The notes below the pieces were generated by a model. That model ran no database searches, was not told the origin of the DNA, and saw nothing but the letters and a program-made list of their open reading frames with translations. 11,030 nucleotides of DNA, taken from assembly GCA_029936295.1 (NCBI GenBank), contig JAPYTH010000038.1:1-11030 (forward strand), in the 5' to 3' direction. Shown one piece after another: positions 1 to 7,124 of the stretch (position 1 is the stretch's first letter; every line of letters starts with the position of its first letter). A program made the position numbers and the translations under genes. Origin of the DNA: TMED109 sp015660425 (lineage in GTDB: Bacteria > Pseudomonadota > Alphaproteobacteria > TMED109).

Positions 1-374
1 CTTAATTCTTTGTTAGAGCCTTCTTTTAAACAGGTAATGCCTCTTCCTAAATATTTACCTTCACTTACAGTAAAACACCACTCAGGTTGAATACTGGCTT
101 TTCTGGTGGGATGTAATTTAAATAAAATACTTTTGCCTTTATCAGGGCCTTCTAAAACATCTAAAGATGCCCAATAATCTCTGTCAATCCAATTATCTTT
201 TTGAGTTTCTGTATTTCCTCCTTTCAAAAAAATTACATAAATTGGGTACATAGCTGCTTGGATTAGTCTGCCTCCTGGATCTGAATTAATTATAATTTGA
301 TCTTCAGCATTTACAGGCATTAATTTTAAAAATGAAGTAACACATACTATTATAATAAGTAGTTTATTAATCAT
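1..374 (-). CDS. Secreted protein of unknown function, 5' part only
   Basis: I do not recognise this protein. About 124 codons are visible and the frame is still open at the left edge, so the C-terminus is missing. The N-terminus looks like a classical Sec signal peptide: MINK, then a hydrophobic stretch at residues 5-19, then P-V-N-A with likely cleavage after Ala23, so the mature protein would start at Glu24 and be exported to the periplasm or surface. The mature part is polar, with SDPGGR near residue 33, a run of Trp and acidic residues (DNWIDRDYWASLD), then EWCFTV and GITCLK, two cysteines that could form a disulfide. The ATG at 374 is supported by a strong GGAGGG at 379-384 with a 4-base spacer. 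A perfect inverted repeat lies just upstream. Confidence is high that it is a gene; function is unknown. Confidence 0.75.
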   Translation of the reverse strand, partial: MINKLLIIIVCVTSFLKLMPVNAEDQIIINSDPGGRLIQAAMYPIYVIFLKGGNTETQKDNWIDRDYWASLDVLEGPDKGKSILFKLHPTRKASIQPEWCFTVSEGKYLGRGITCLKEGSNKEL

Positions 375-378
375 ATTT

Positions 379-384
379 CCCTCC
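379..384 (-). promoter_or_regulatory. Ribosome binding site of the secreted protein gene
   Basis: Reads GGAGGG on the minus strand, 4 bases before the ATG at 374. It is one of the strongest Shine-Dalgarno matches in the window and decides the start. Confidence 0.7.
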
Positions 385-385
385 T

Positions 386-421
386 ATAATTATTTTAATT
401 AATGTACGATAAAATAATTAT
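386..421. repeat. Perfect 12-bp inverted repeat upstream of the secreted protein gene
   Basis: Left arm ATAATTATTTTA at 386-397 and right arm TAAAATAATTAT at 410-421 are exact reverse complements, separated by 12 bases containing GTAC. The element sits immediately upstream of the ribosome binding site at 379-384. No U-run follows on the minus strand, so it does not look like an intrinsic terminator. It could be an operator or a 5' UTR hairpin, but the arms are entirely A/T and such repeats arise more easily by chance in this composition. Confidence 0.5.
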
Positions 422-462
422 TATTACTTATTAATTCTCTTCGGAAGAAATATCGGTATATT

Positions 463-696
463 TTACTTCTTGTTCGTTGGAAAATTAAGAATATCTCTAA
501 GATTTTCCAGTAAAGAGCTATAGAATTGCTTTATCGATTTACTAATTTTTTTATTTCTTATATCGTGTCCTGAAGCTTTAATATTTTTCTTTATAATATT
601 TTTGAGTATTAGTAGCCCCATTGATCCACAACTAATTATACCAATTTGATTATGTAAAACATTATTTTTGATTTATGTGTTAGAAGTTTTTTTCAT
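463..696 (-). pseudogene. Remnant of a 3-hydroxyisobutyrate dehydrogenase-like NAD-binding protein
   Basis: The minus strand starts with ATG at 696, reads seven codons (MKKTSNT), meets an in-frame TAA at 673-675, and then stays open to a TAA at 463-465. The readable piece contains NQIGIISCGSMG followed by ILKNIIKKNIKASGHDIRNKK. This matches the start of the 6-phosphogluconate/3-hydroxyisobutyrate dehydrogenase Rossmann domain, which usually reads like IGFIGLGxMG, then xxxxNLxxxG and a turn with D. The first Gly of the GxGxMG fingerprint is Ser here. Similarity fades after about 40 residues and the frame ends, whereas the family has about 290-300 residues. Its ATG lies 10 bases after the stop of the O-antigen ligase gene. 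I infer a decayed fragment. A short ORF starting at the internal ATG (619-621, 52 aa) remains possible but would lack the fingerprint. Confidence 0.5.
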
Positions 697-706
697 AATC
701 TTTGTA

Positions 707-2002
707 TTACTGTTTTGTATACTTACAAGATTCTAAAATTATAAAACATAATAATCCTACACTAGCCATCCACCAAGCTTGAAAAACTCCAAAACTTAGA
801 TTATATATGACAAAAATAGTAATAATTGATGTACATACACCTGTACCTATTACAAAAGAATTTTTTCTTATATTCATTCCAAATTTGATAATTTTAATCC
901 ATATAAAAGAAATCACTATTATTCCTAATAAACCTAATTCAAGCCATATTTCAAGAAAACTATTGTGTGGATGTAGAGGTATTCCACCTCTAATTTCTTG
1001 ATTCGTATTAGGGATATTTAAAACAATATTTTGTCCTATTAATCTAGATGTTCCTATACCATTACCTAAAAGAGGTTTCTTTAATATTTCTGAACCAACA
1101 TATTCCCAAACCAATAAACGGTGAATTATAGATCCTCCTATTGAGGTTTTTTGCCATGGCAATGTTTGTTTAGCATAATTTGTATTTCCAATTTGTGTCC
1201 ATGTATCTGAGCTTATTCTGCTTCCAATTAAAGGTTTTATTACAGTAATATTTTTTTCTATATGACCTATTTGTGGAGCAATCTTGGTAGATATTATAGG
1301 TAAGAATAATATGAATATATAGGAAATTATTCCAAAATATAAAAAGGATCTAGGACCTAAAAAATAAATAATAATTGATGAAATTAAAGCACATATAAGA
1401 GCTATTTTTGCTGTATCATTTGGTCCTAATAAAATCATTAAAGAAACTAATAAAAATACTGATAATGCTATAAGTTTATTATTATTATGGATATATAAAG
1501 CTACTACTAAAGGCATAATTATAGTGATAATAATAATTCCTCTACTATAGTTACCACTTTTGCTTGTAGGGGCGTCACCAGCTATTATAGCCAGGCTGGA
1601 CCTTATTTCTGTATTTAAAATAATATCTGATAAAATACATATTGATGTTAATATTATAGGAACTCCTATAATATTCTTTATACTTATAATATGATTATTA
1701 CTGCTACTATTTAGAGTTATATAGATGGCTATTATTATACCTGTAATTGGGCCTATAACTTCAAGGGTTCTTTCAGTATTAATGGACCAGTAAAAGGAAA
1801 TCATTATTATTAAAAGACTAAGTATAAAAACAAACAAATTATTTAAATGGATTTTTGTTTTATTTATAAAGCAATCTATAATAGTGGCTAATGATAAGAA
1901 ACTAATTAATAGCCATTCTCCCATAGGAGCAAAATAGCTTAAAGGTATAATGCATGCTAGAGTAAAGTAATTAATATATTTAAAAATTTTTGTATATGTC
2001 AT
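707..2002 (-). CDS. O-antigen ligase / polymerase family membrane protein (WaaL/Wzy-like)
   Basis: A 431-aa polytopic inner-membrane protein, mostly hydrophobic helices (roughly 10-12 segments), with one longer polar stretch at about residues 240-345 that should be the large periplasmic loop. The end of that loop carries the hallmark of the Wzy_C/O-antigen ligase superfamily: an Arg near residue 295 (HRLLVWEY), then PLLGNGIG at about 310-317, then HPHNSFLEIWLELGLLG at 344-360. WaaL members transfer undecaprenyl-linked polysaccharide to lipid A-core; Wzy members polymerise O-units and share the fold, and sequence alone does not separate them safely. It ends 10 bp before the dehydrogenase remnant and is divergent from the MsbA-like exporter, which fits an envelope glycolipid locus. 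No clear Shine-Dalgarno precedes the ATG at 2002, but the length suits the family. Family assignment is firm; ligase rather than polymerase is inference. Confidence 0.85.
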   Translation of the reverse strand: MTYTKIFKYINYFTLACIIPLSYFAPMGEWLLISFLSLATIIDCFINKTKIHLNNLFVFILSLLIIMISFYWSINTERTLEVIGPITGIIIAIYITLNSSSNNHIISIKNIIGVPIILTSICILSDIILNTEIRSSLAIIAGDAPTSKSGNYSRGIIIITIIMPLVVALYIHNNNKLIALSVFLLVSLMILLGPNDTAKIALICALISSIIIYFLGPRSFLYFGIISYIFILFLPIISTKIAPQIGHIEKNITVIKPLIGSRISSDTWTQIGNTNYAKQTLPWQKTSIGGSIIHRLLVWEYVGSEILKKPLLGNGIGTSRLIGQNIVLNIPNTNQEIRGGIPLHPHNSFLEIWLELGLLGIIVISFIWIKIIKFGMNIRKNSFVIGTGVCTSIITIFVIYNLSFGVFQAWWMASVGLLCFIILESCKYTKQ

Positions 2003-2117
2003 TATAATTAGTTGATAGATTATTTTTATAAGTGTTTCTAGTAATTAATCGCAAATTAAATTAAATAGTATAAATTAGAAGCTATAAGTTATTGATTTTT
2101 AATAATTAGGAAACAAT
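2003..2117. promoter_or_regulatory. Divergent intergenic region between ligase and ABC exporter genes
   Basis: These 115 bases separate two divergent starts, so promoters for both directions should lie here. The sequence is very A/T-rich with several TATAAT-like hexamers (for example TATAAA near 2069), none paired with a convincing -35 box. The only clear element is an AGGAA ribosome binding site at 2108-2112 before the ATG at 2118. I name no specific promoter. Confidence 0.4.
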
Positions 2118-3869
2118 ATGATCCATTCTAATTCTATGACACCTCTACAGACTTTCAAAAGAATTTGGAAAAATTATGGAAAAAAACATTTATATTCTTT
2201 TATAATTGCTAATATCTTAATGTTATTTATAGCTGGTTCTACTGCTTTGTATCCTATTGTGATTGATTATGCTTTTATCTCTTTAGAAGAGGCAGATTGG
2301 AAAAAGATTAGTTTAATACCTGTTCTTGTTATTATGCTAACTATTATTAAAGGCGGCACTTTATATAAACAAACTGTTGTAATTAATACTCTAGTGCAAT
2401 CAATAATTTTCAACATACAATCTAATTTATTTAAATCCTTATTAAACTTAGATCTTGATATTTTAAATATAGAGAGAGTAGGGAATCTACAATCCAGAAT
2501 TATAAATGATGTAAATTTAATGAAAGAGGCAATGATAAGAAGTTTTAATAATCTTCTTAGAGACTTATTTACTCTTATTGGTTTAGTAATTTCTATGTTT
2601 TGGTTAAATTGGGTTTTAGCTTTAGCTGTAATAATAGTTTACCCTCTAGCTGTGATCCCAATTATAAAGATTGGTAAGAGGAGTCGTCTTTTATCAAAAT
2701 CGATGCAAGAACATATAGGAAAATCTTCATCATTTCTTACTGAAAGTTTTGCAAGTGCAAGATTAATTAAAAGTTATCAATTAGAAAATATTCAAAATAA
2801 AAGAGCTATAAATTATTTTAATGAATTAAAATCTTTAATAATTAAAGTTATATCTACTCGTGCAGGATTAGAACCTTTGATGGAAATTATTGGAGGCATT
2901 GCAATATCGTTAGTAATACTTTTAGCGGGTTGGCAGATTGTTTCTGGGACTAGTACGGTAGGGGAGTTTTCTGGATTTATAAGTGCATTATTAATTGCTG
3001 TTGGACCAGCTAGAGCATTAGGAACTTTAAATTCTGTTTTACAAGAAGGAACGGCTGCAGCAAATAGAGTGTTTGGAGGTATGGATGCAAAGCCAAAAGT
3101 TTATGATGATGCTAATGCTGAAGTATTAAAAAATATAAGTGGGAAAATAATATTTAAAAATATTACTTATAAATATCTAGATAAAAATATTTCAGCACTG
3201 GATAATATTAATCTACAAATTAATCCAGGAGAATCTATCGCTATAGTGGGCCCAAGCGGCTCAGGAAAATCAACACTGGTAAATTTAATACTTAGATTTT
3301 TTGATCCTGATGAAGGAGAAGTTTTAATTGATGATAAAAATTTAAAGGATATAAAAATATTATCATTAAGGAAGAATATCGCTATAGTATCTCAAGATAC
3401 TTTGCTTTTTCATGGAACAGTCGCTGAAAATATAGCTATTGGTGAAAAAGATGCCAGTACAGATGATATAATATTATCTGCAGAAGAAGCTGGTGCTAGC
3501 GAATTTATAAAAAAGCTACCACATGAGTATAAAACTATAGTTGGGGAGAATGGTGCTAATTTATCAGGTGGAGAGAGGCAAAGAATAGCAATAGCAAGAG
3601 CCATATTACGAAAGCCCAAAATACTAATTTTAGATGAACCTACAAGTGCTTTGGACGCTGGAGCGGAAGAAAAAATTAAACAGACGCTTAGTGCTATTTC
3701 TAAAAACCGAACTACTATTACTATTGCTCACCGTTTATCTACTATAATTAATGCAGATAGAATTGTCGTTTTAGATAAAGGTAAAATTGCTTCAATAGGT
3801 ACTCATGAAGATTTGTTAAAAACTTCTGCAATATATAGGAAAATGGCTTTGCTTCAAAATATAGAATAA
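2118..3869 (+). CDS. MsbA-like ABC exporter (fused membrane and ATPase domains)
   Basis: A 583-aa half-transporter of the type I exporter family that should work as a homodimer in the inner membrane. Residues about 1-330 form the ABC membrane domain with about six helices; residues about 345-580 form the ATPase. Every motif is present: Walker A GPSGSGKST at 378-386, Q-loop Gln426 in VSQD, signature LSGGERQR at 482-489, Walker B ILILDEP at 502-508 with catalytic Glu507, and the switch His538 in IAHRLST. MsbA flips lipid A-core for LPS assembly. Length and the neighbouring ligase gene fit that role, but multidrug and other lipid exporters share the architecture, so the substrate is inferred. 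AGGAA at 2108-2112 supports the ATG at 2118 over the Met at residue 7. The stop lies three bases from that of the convergent phosphatase gene. Confidence 0.85.
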   Translation: MIHSNSMTPLQTFKRIWKNYGKKHLYSFIIANILMLFIAGSTALYPIVIDYAFISLEEADWKKISLIPVLVIMLTIIKGGTLYKQTVVINTLVQSIIFNIQSNLFKSLLNLDLDILNIERVGNLQSRIINDVNLMKEAMIRSFNNLLRDLFTLIGLVISMFWLNWVLALAVIIVYPLAVIPIIKIGKRSRLLSKSMQEHIGKSSSFLTESFASARLIKSYQLENIQNKRAINYFNELKSLIIKVISTRAGLEPLMEIIGGIAISLVILLAGWQIVSGTSTVGEFSGFISALLIAVGPARALGTLNSVLQEGTAAANRVFGGMDAKPKVYDDANAEVLKNISGKIIFKNITYKYLDKNISALDNINLQINPGESIAIVGPSGSGKSTLVNLILRFFDPDEGEVLIDDKNLKDIKILSLRKNIAIVSQDTLLFHGTVAENIAIGEKDASTDDIILSAEEAGASEFIKKLPHEYKTIVGENGANLSGGERQRIAIARAILRKPKILILDEPTSALDAGAEEKIKQTLSAISKNRTTITIAHRLSTIINADRIVVLDKGKIASIGTHEDLLKTSAIYRKMALLQNIE

Positions 3870-3879
3870 ATTTTATTCT
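3863..3879. repeat. Palindrome spanning the two convergent stop codons
   Basis: AGAATAAA at 3863-3870 and TTTATTCT at 3872-3879 are exact reverse complements around one central base. It contains the TAA of the ABC exporter gene (3867-3869) and the TAA of the phosphatase gene (3873-3875 on the minus strand). A weak A/T-only hairpin might help end transcription both ways, but it lacks a GC-rich stem and U-tract, so it is not called a terminator. Confidence 0.45.
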
Positions 3880-4547
3880 CTTCTTAAAATATAAGTGCTT
3901 ATAATTTCGCTGAGTTTTTTTGCTTTGAATGATGATTTTAGTTTTTCAGGGTTATAATCACTTTTAACCCACTCTAAAAATTTTTTATTATTATTTTCTT
4001 CTAAGTAGTTATCAAAAAATGCATCGAGTATACCAGTTTTAGCATATTTAATATGTAAATATTTAAAGGAAAGCTGCTTTTTTGCTTCGCGAACTGGAAT
4101 ATTTTTATGTAAAATTAAGTATAATGCTGACATAAGCCCAGCTCGATCTGCTCCTGATTTACAATGCATTATAATTGGGTATTTAACTTCCTCAAATAAT
4201 TTTTTTGCAGCTAATATGGTTTCAACTTTAGGGGTAGCTCTTGAGGTAATAGGAAAATTAATTAATTTTATATTATGTTTTTTGCAGGTTTCTTTTTCTA
4301 AAAAATAAGACGAACAATTTCTAACACCTCTCAAATTAATGACGGTTTTTATGCCTCTTTTATTTTTATCATCTAGTATTTGCCATGGGAAAGGTTGATT
4401 TGATCTATATGTATTTTCGGAAATTTTATATAATGAGCGCCATTGAAAACGAAATATACCATGGTCTACAAAAATTAAATCAATATAAGAAAATAATTTT
4501 CCAAAAAAACCAGTTGTTTTACCTTTAATCCAAATCTTTTTATTAAT
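3873..4547 (-). CDS. Dual-specificity/tyrosine phosphatase-like protein with apparent ATT start
   Basis: A cytoplasmic cysteine-phosphatase of the dual-specificity type found widely in Alphaproteobacteria, about 224 aa if it starts at 4547. Landmarks in that numbering: DHG near residue 30, TYRSNQP at about 46-52, GIKTVINLRG at 65-74, and the P-loop HCKSGADRAG with nucleophile Cys129 and phosphate-binding Arg135. The conserved DHG, YRSNQP and first part of INLRG lie upstream of the only TTG (4334), and no ATG or GTG is in frame between the upstream stop (TAG at 4560-4562) and the P-loop. ATT at 4545-4547 sits 8 bases after AGGGAG (4556-4561), so it is the best start; ATT starts are rare but known (infC). 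A sequencing error near the start is the main alternative. The substrate is unknown: protein phosphotyrosine or an envelope phospho-compound are both possible, the latter suggested by the neighbouring exporter and ligase genes. Confidence 0.8.
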   Translation of the reverse strand: MNKKIWIKGKTTGFFGKLFSYIDLIFVDHGIFRFQWRSLYKISENTYRSNQPFPWQILDDKNKRGIKTVINLRGVRNCSSYFLEKETCKKHNIKLINFPITSRATPKVETILAAKKLFEEVKYPIIMHCKSGADRAGLMSALYLILHKNIPVREAKKQLSFKYLHIKYAKTGILDAFFDNYLEENNNKKFLEWVKSDYNPEKLKSSFKAKKLSEIISTYILRRE

Positions 4548-4555
4548 TTTATTGA

Positions 4556-4561
4556 CTCCCT
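4556..4561 (-). promoter_or_regulatory. Ribosome binding site of the phosphatase gene
   Basis: Reads AGGGAG on the minus strand with an 8-base spacer to an in-frame ATT at 4547-4545. It is the only good Shine-Dalgarno match upstream of the conserved phosphatase region, and it places the start where no standard initiation codon exists. Confidence 0.55.
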
Positions 4562-4643
4562 ATAAATAAAAAAATATTGCCTCTTTATTAAATGTCTAAA
4601 ATTTAATAAATTAAATACATACAATTAATTAAGATGGATTGAA

Positions 4644-4781
4644 ATGAATTTAAATAATAAAGAGAATAATAAATTAAAATTAAAAAATAAAGAATTGCGC
4701 TTAGTCTTAGAAATGAAGGAGAACTTAAAAAAAAGAAAAGCTCAATTAAAGGCACGTAAATTAATAAATATTAAAGACTAA
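4644..4781 (+). CDS. Small basic hypothetical protein (45 aa)
   Basis: A 45-residue ORF starting with ATG and ending in TAA, in an otherwise gene-free stretch between the divergent phosphatase gene and dcd. It is strongly basic and probably helical; the C-terminal half reads EMKENLKKRKAQLKARKL. From family memory, short alphaproteobacterial hypothetical proteins with the pattern L-R-x-N-L-x-R-R-K-x-Q-x-R-x-R occur in similar neighbourhoods, and this ORF keeps it (N-L-K-K-R-K-A-Q-L-K-A-R-K). A weak GGA at 4636-4638 lies 5 bases before the ATG. The ORF ends 76 bp before dcd. No function is known to me; the charge suggests binding to nucleic acid or another acidic partner, but that is speculation. 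A chance lysine-rich ORF is the alternative in such A-rich DNA. Confidence 0.6.
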   Translation: MNLNNKENNKLKLKNKELRLVLEMKENLKKRKAQLKARKLINIKD

Positions 4782-4857
4782 GTAATATATTTGAGAATAT
4801 TATTTATCTATAGTAGTTATTAATAATTAAATTAATTTAATATTTTAGGATTATATA

Positions 4858-5412
4858 ATGTCAATTATGCCAGATTCATGGATTAAACAAATGGCTATAG
4901 AAGAAGCTATGATTCAACCATTTGTAGATGAGCAAAATAAGAATGGAGTTATAAGTTATGGAGTTTCATCATATGGATATGACGCAAGAGTATCCGATGA
5001 ATTTAAGGTGTTTACTAATGTAAATAATGCTTTAGTGGATCCAAAAAACTTTTCAGAAGAATCTTTTATAGAACGTAAGGCAGATAGCTGTATTATACCC
5101 CCTAATAGCTTTGTTCTTGCAAGAACCATAGAATATTTTAAAATTCCGAGAAATGTTTTAGTAATTTGTTTAGGTAAATCTACTTATGCCCGCTGTGGGA
5201 TTATTGTAAATGTCACTCCTTTGGAACCAGAGTGGGAAGGGCATGTTACACTTGAATTTTCAAATACTACTCCATTACCTGCAAGAGTTTATGCTAACGA
5301 AGGTGCTTGTCAGTTTTTATTTTTAAAAGGTGATTCCGCCTGCGATGTTTCATATCTTGAGAGGTCAGGAAAATACATGGGGCAACGTGGTGTAACTTTG
5401 CCTAAACTTTGA
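4858..5412 (+). CDS. dcd: dCTP deaminase
   Basis: Hydrolyses dCTP to dUTP and ammonia in the cytoplasm, the route by which many Gram-negative bacteria supply dUMP for dTMP synthesis. The 184-aa product is close to the usual length (E. coli about 193) and nearly textbook for alphaproteobacterial Dcd. It has GVSSYGYDARV at 35-45, IIPPNSFVLART at 79-90, GKSTYARCGI at 106-115 (the nucleotide-binding Ser/Arg loop), and EPEWEGHVTLEFSNTTPLPA, in which Glu133 corresponds to the catalytic general base Glu138 of E. coli. The C-terminal GKYMGQRGVTLPKL is the flexible tail that closes over substrate. AGGA at 4847-4850, seven bases before the ATG, supports the start. It ends in TGA only 7 bp before murA, so the two are probably co-transcribed. 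Confidence 0.96.
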   Translation: MSIMPDSWIKQMAIEEAMIQPFVDEQNKNGVISYGVSSYGYDARVSDEFKVFTNVNNALVDPKNFSEESFIERKADSCIIPPNSFVLARTIEYFKIPRNVLVICLGKSTYARCGIIVNVTPLEPEWEGHVTLEFSNTTPLPARVYANEGACQFLFLKGDSACDVSYLERSGKYMGQRGVTLPKL

Positions 5413-5419
5413 TTGTTAA

Positions 5420-6679
5420 ATGGGTATGGATAAAATAGCAATTCTTGGTGGGAAAGTGCTTGAAGGAACCATAAAAATAAGCGGTTCAAAGAATGCTGCG
5501 CTTCCACTATTAACATCTTGTTTATTAACTAAAGAAATATGTAAAATAAGTAATGTTCCTGACTTGGTAGATATTTTTACAATGAAGGAACTATTAGTAT
5601 CATTAGGAGTAAATATTACTAAAAAAAATAGTTCTTTTATTTTAGAGCCAAATAATAATATATCTACTCATGCAGATTATGAACTAGTTCGTAAAATGAG
5701 AGCTTCTGTTTTAGTTTTAGGGCCTCTCTTAGCTAGATTTGGTGAGGCTGAGGTTTCTTTACCTGGTGGTTGCGCAATTGGATCAAGACCTATTGATATT
5801 CATATTTCTGCACTTATTAAAATGGGTGCAAGAATAGATATTCAAGATGGATATATTCAAGCTAAAGTTCCTGAGGGTAGATTAGTTGGAGCAGATATTA
5901 CTTTTCCAAAAGTAAGTGTAGGAGCTACAGAAAATATAATTATGGCTGCCTCTCTAGCTAAAGGAAAAACAATAATTAGAAATGCAGCTTTAGAGCCTGA
6001 AATAGATGATTTAATCTGTGCGCTTGTAAAAATGGGAGCAAATATAAATAGGTTAAATAGGAATATTATAGAAATTTTAGGAGTAAATTATTTAAAAGGT
6101 TTTGTACATAATGTTATGCCCGATAGAATAGAAGCAGGAACTTATGCAATGGCTGCTGTTATAACTTCAGGTAAAATAAAATTATTAAATGCAGAAGAAA
6201 AATACTTAAAAAATGTTTTATCTTATTTAAAGAAAGCTGGAGCTTTAATACAAACTGATAGAGATAGTATAGAAATAGAAGGTCCAAATAAGATCAAAAA
6301 TGTTAATATTAAAACAGAGGTTTATCCAGGGTTTCCTACTGACCTGCAAGCACAAGCAATGGCTGTAATGTCTATAGCTAATGGAAAATCTATTATAGAA
6401 GAAAGTATTTTTGAAAATAGATTTATGCATATTGCAGAGTTAGTTAGGTTTGGAGCAGATATAAGAATTAAAGGTGTAAAAGCTTATATTAATGGTTGTG
6501 ATATATTAAATGGTGCTCAGGTAATGGCTACAGATTTAAGAGCTTCTTCTTCTTTAGTTTTAGCAGGCTTAAAAGCAGAAGGTGAAACTATTATTAGTCG
6601 GGTATACCATTTAGATCGAGGGTATGAAAACTTAGAACAAAAATTATCTTTGTGTGGTGCTAGAATTAAAAGGATATAA
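5420..6679 (+). CDS. murA: UDP-N-acetylglucosamine 1-carboxyvinyltransferase
   Basis: Transfers enolpyruvate from PEP to UDP-GlcNAc, the first committed step of peptidoglycan synthesis, in the cytoplasm. The 419-aa protein has the expected two-lobed EPSP-synthase-like fold length. Visible residues are Lys24-Asn25 in SGSKNAA (K22/N23 of E. coli), RKMRAS near 91-96, the PEP-binding loop LPGGCAIGSRPID with reactive Cys118 (so not the fosfomycin-insensitive Cys-to-Asp type), and the general base Asp308 in YPGFPTDLQAQ. The ending EGETIISRVYHLDRGYENLEQKL is typical. ATG codons at 5420 and 5426 are both possible (M-G-M-D); there is no Shine-Dalgarno, so translation is probably coupled to dcd, whose stop is 7 bp upstream. 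A DUF2948 gene follows after another 7 bp. Confidence 0.97.
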   Translation: MGMDKIAILGGKVLEGTIKISGSKNAALPLLTSCLLTKEICKISNVPDLVDIFTMKELLVSLGVNITKKNSSFILEPNNNISTHADYELVRKMRASVLVLGPLLARFGEAEVSLPGGCAIGSRPIDIHISALIKMGARIDIQDGYIQAKVPEGRLVGADITFPKVSVGATENIIMAASLAKGKTIIRNAALEPEIDDLICALVKMGANINRLNRNIIEILGVNYLKGFVHNVMPDRIEAGTYAMAAVITSGKIKLLNAEEKYLKNVLSYLKKAGALIQTDRDSIEIEGPNKIKNVNIKTEVYPGFPTDLQAQAMAVMSIANGKSIIEESIFENRFMHIAELVRFGADIRIKGVKAYINGCDILNGAQVMATDLRASSSLVLAGLKAEGETIISRVYHLDRGYENLEQKLSLCGARIKRI

Positions 6680-6686
6680 TTAAATA

Positions 6687-7121
6687 ATGGTTAATATTAA
6701 TTATAAACCTATAAAGCTAAGAGCTGAAGATGATAGTGATTTAGAAGTTTTATCAAAATGTCTGTTTGAAGCAATTTGTTTTGATAATGAGATGACTTTT
6801 ATAAAAGATAAAAATATTTTTTTAATGTCTGTAGAAAGGTTTACATGGGAGTCAAGTGGAGCAAAGGATGAGAATTTATTGCAAGTTTTATGCATTATAC
6901 AGATACATTTTGTAGATTCTTTTATAGCAGAAAATATATTAGATAAGAAAAGTAAAGGTTTACATAGCTTAATCTCTATAGCATATGATAAAGGTATTTT
7001 AATGTTTGCTTTTGATCAAAAAGCATCCATTAGATTTAACATAAGCAATTTAAAGTTATATATAGAAGATATAAGAAAACCCATAAAACCAGCTATAGTC
7101 CCTATTAGGAATAAAGGATAG
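6687..7121 (+). CDS. DUF2948 family protein
   Basis: A 144-aa soluble protein recognised as DUF2948, a family confined essentially to Alphaproteobacteria and commonly found between murA and hisD, exactly as here. Typical traits are the start KPIKLRAEDDSDLEVLSKCL, followed by a short beta strand and FTWES (the family's RFDWE-like motif) near residues 51-56, then IQIHFVDS, and an end with LYIEDIRKPI (the family's conserved LEDL/W region). There is no signal peptide and no membrane segment. Its function has not been established to my knowledge; no catalytic motif is obvious, and the genomic link with murA and his genes says little about mechanism. It starts 7 bp after murA and its stop lies 3 bp before hisG, consistent with one transcript. 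Confidence 0.85.
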   Translation: MVNINYKPIKLRAEDDSDLEVLSKCLFEAICFDNEMTFIKDKNIFLMSVERFTWESSGAKDENLLQVLCIIQIHFVDSFIAENILDKKSKGLHSLISIAYDKGILMFAFDQKASIRFNISNLKLYIEDIRKPIKPAIVPIRNKG

Positions 7122-7124
7122 AAT

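Noticed and set aside
807..1001. 64-codon plus-strand ORF
   Set aside because: It lies antisense within the O-antigen ligase gene, whose family motifs (HPHN region) are clear; no ribosome binding site or recognisable domain.
3410..3619. Minus-strand ORF of 69 codons
   Set aside because: Shadow of the ABC transporter ATPase domain, covering the conserved signature motif on the other strand.
5310..5516. Minus-strand ORF across the dcd-murA junction
   Set aside because: Antisense to two firmly identified genes that are fully conserved there.
6245..6430. Minus-strand ORF within murA
   Set aside because: Antisense to the catalytic Asp308 region of murA; composition explains it.
6701..6895. Minus-strand ORF within the DUF2948 gene
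   Set aside because: Shadow of a gene supported by family motifs and synteny.
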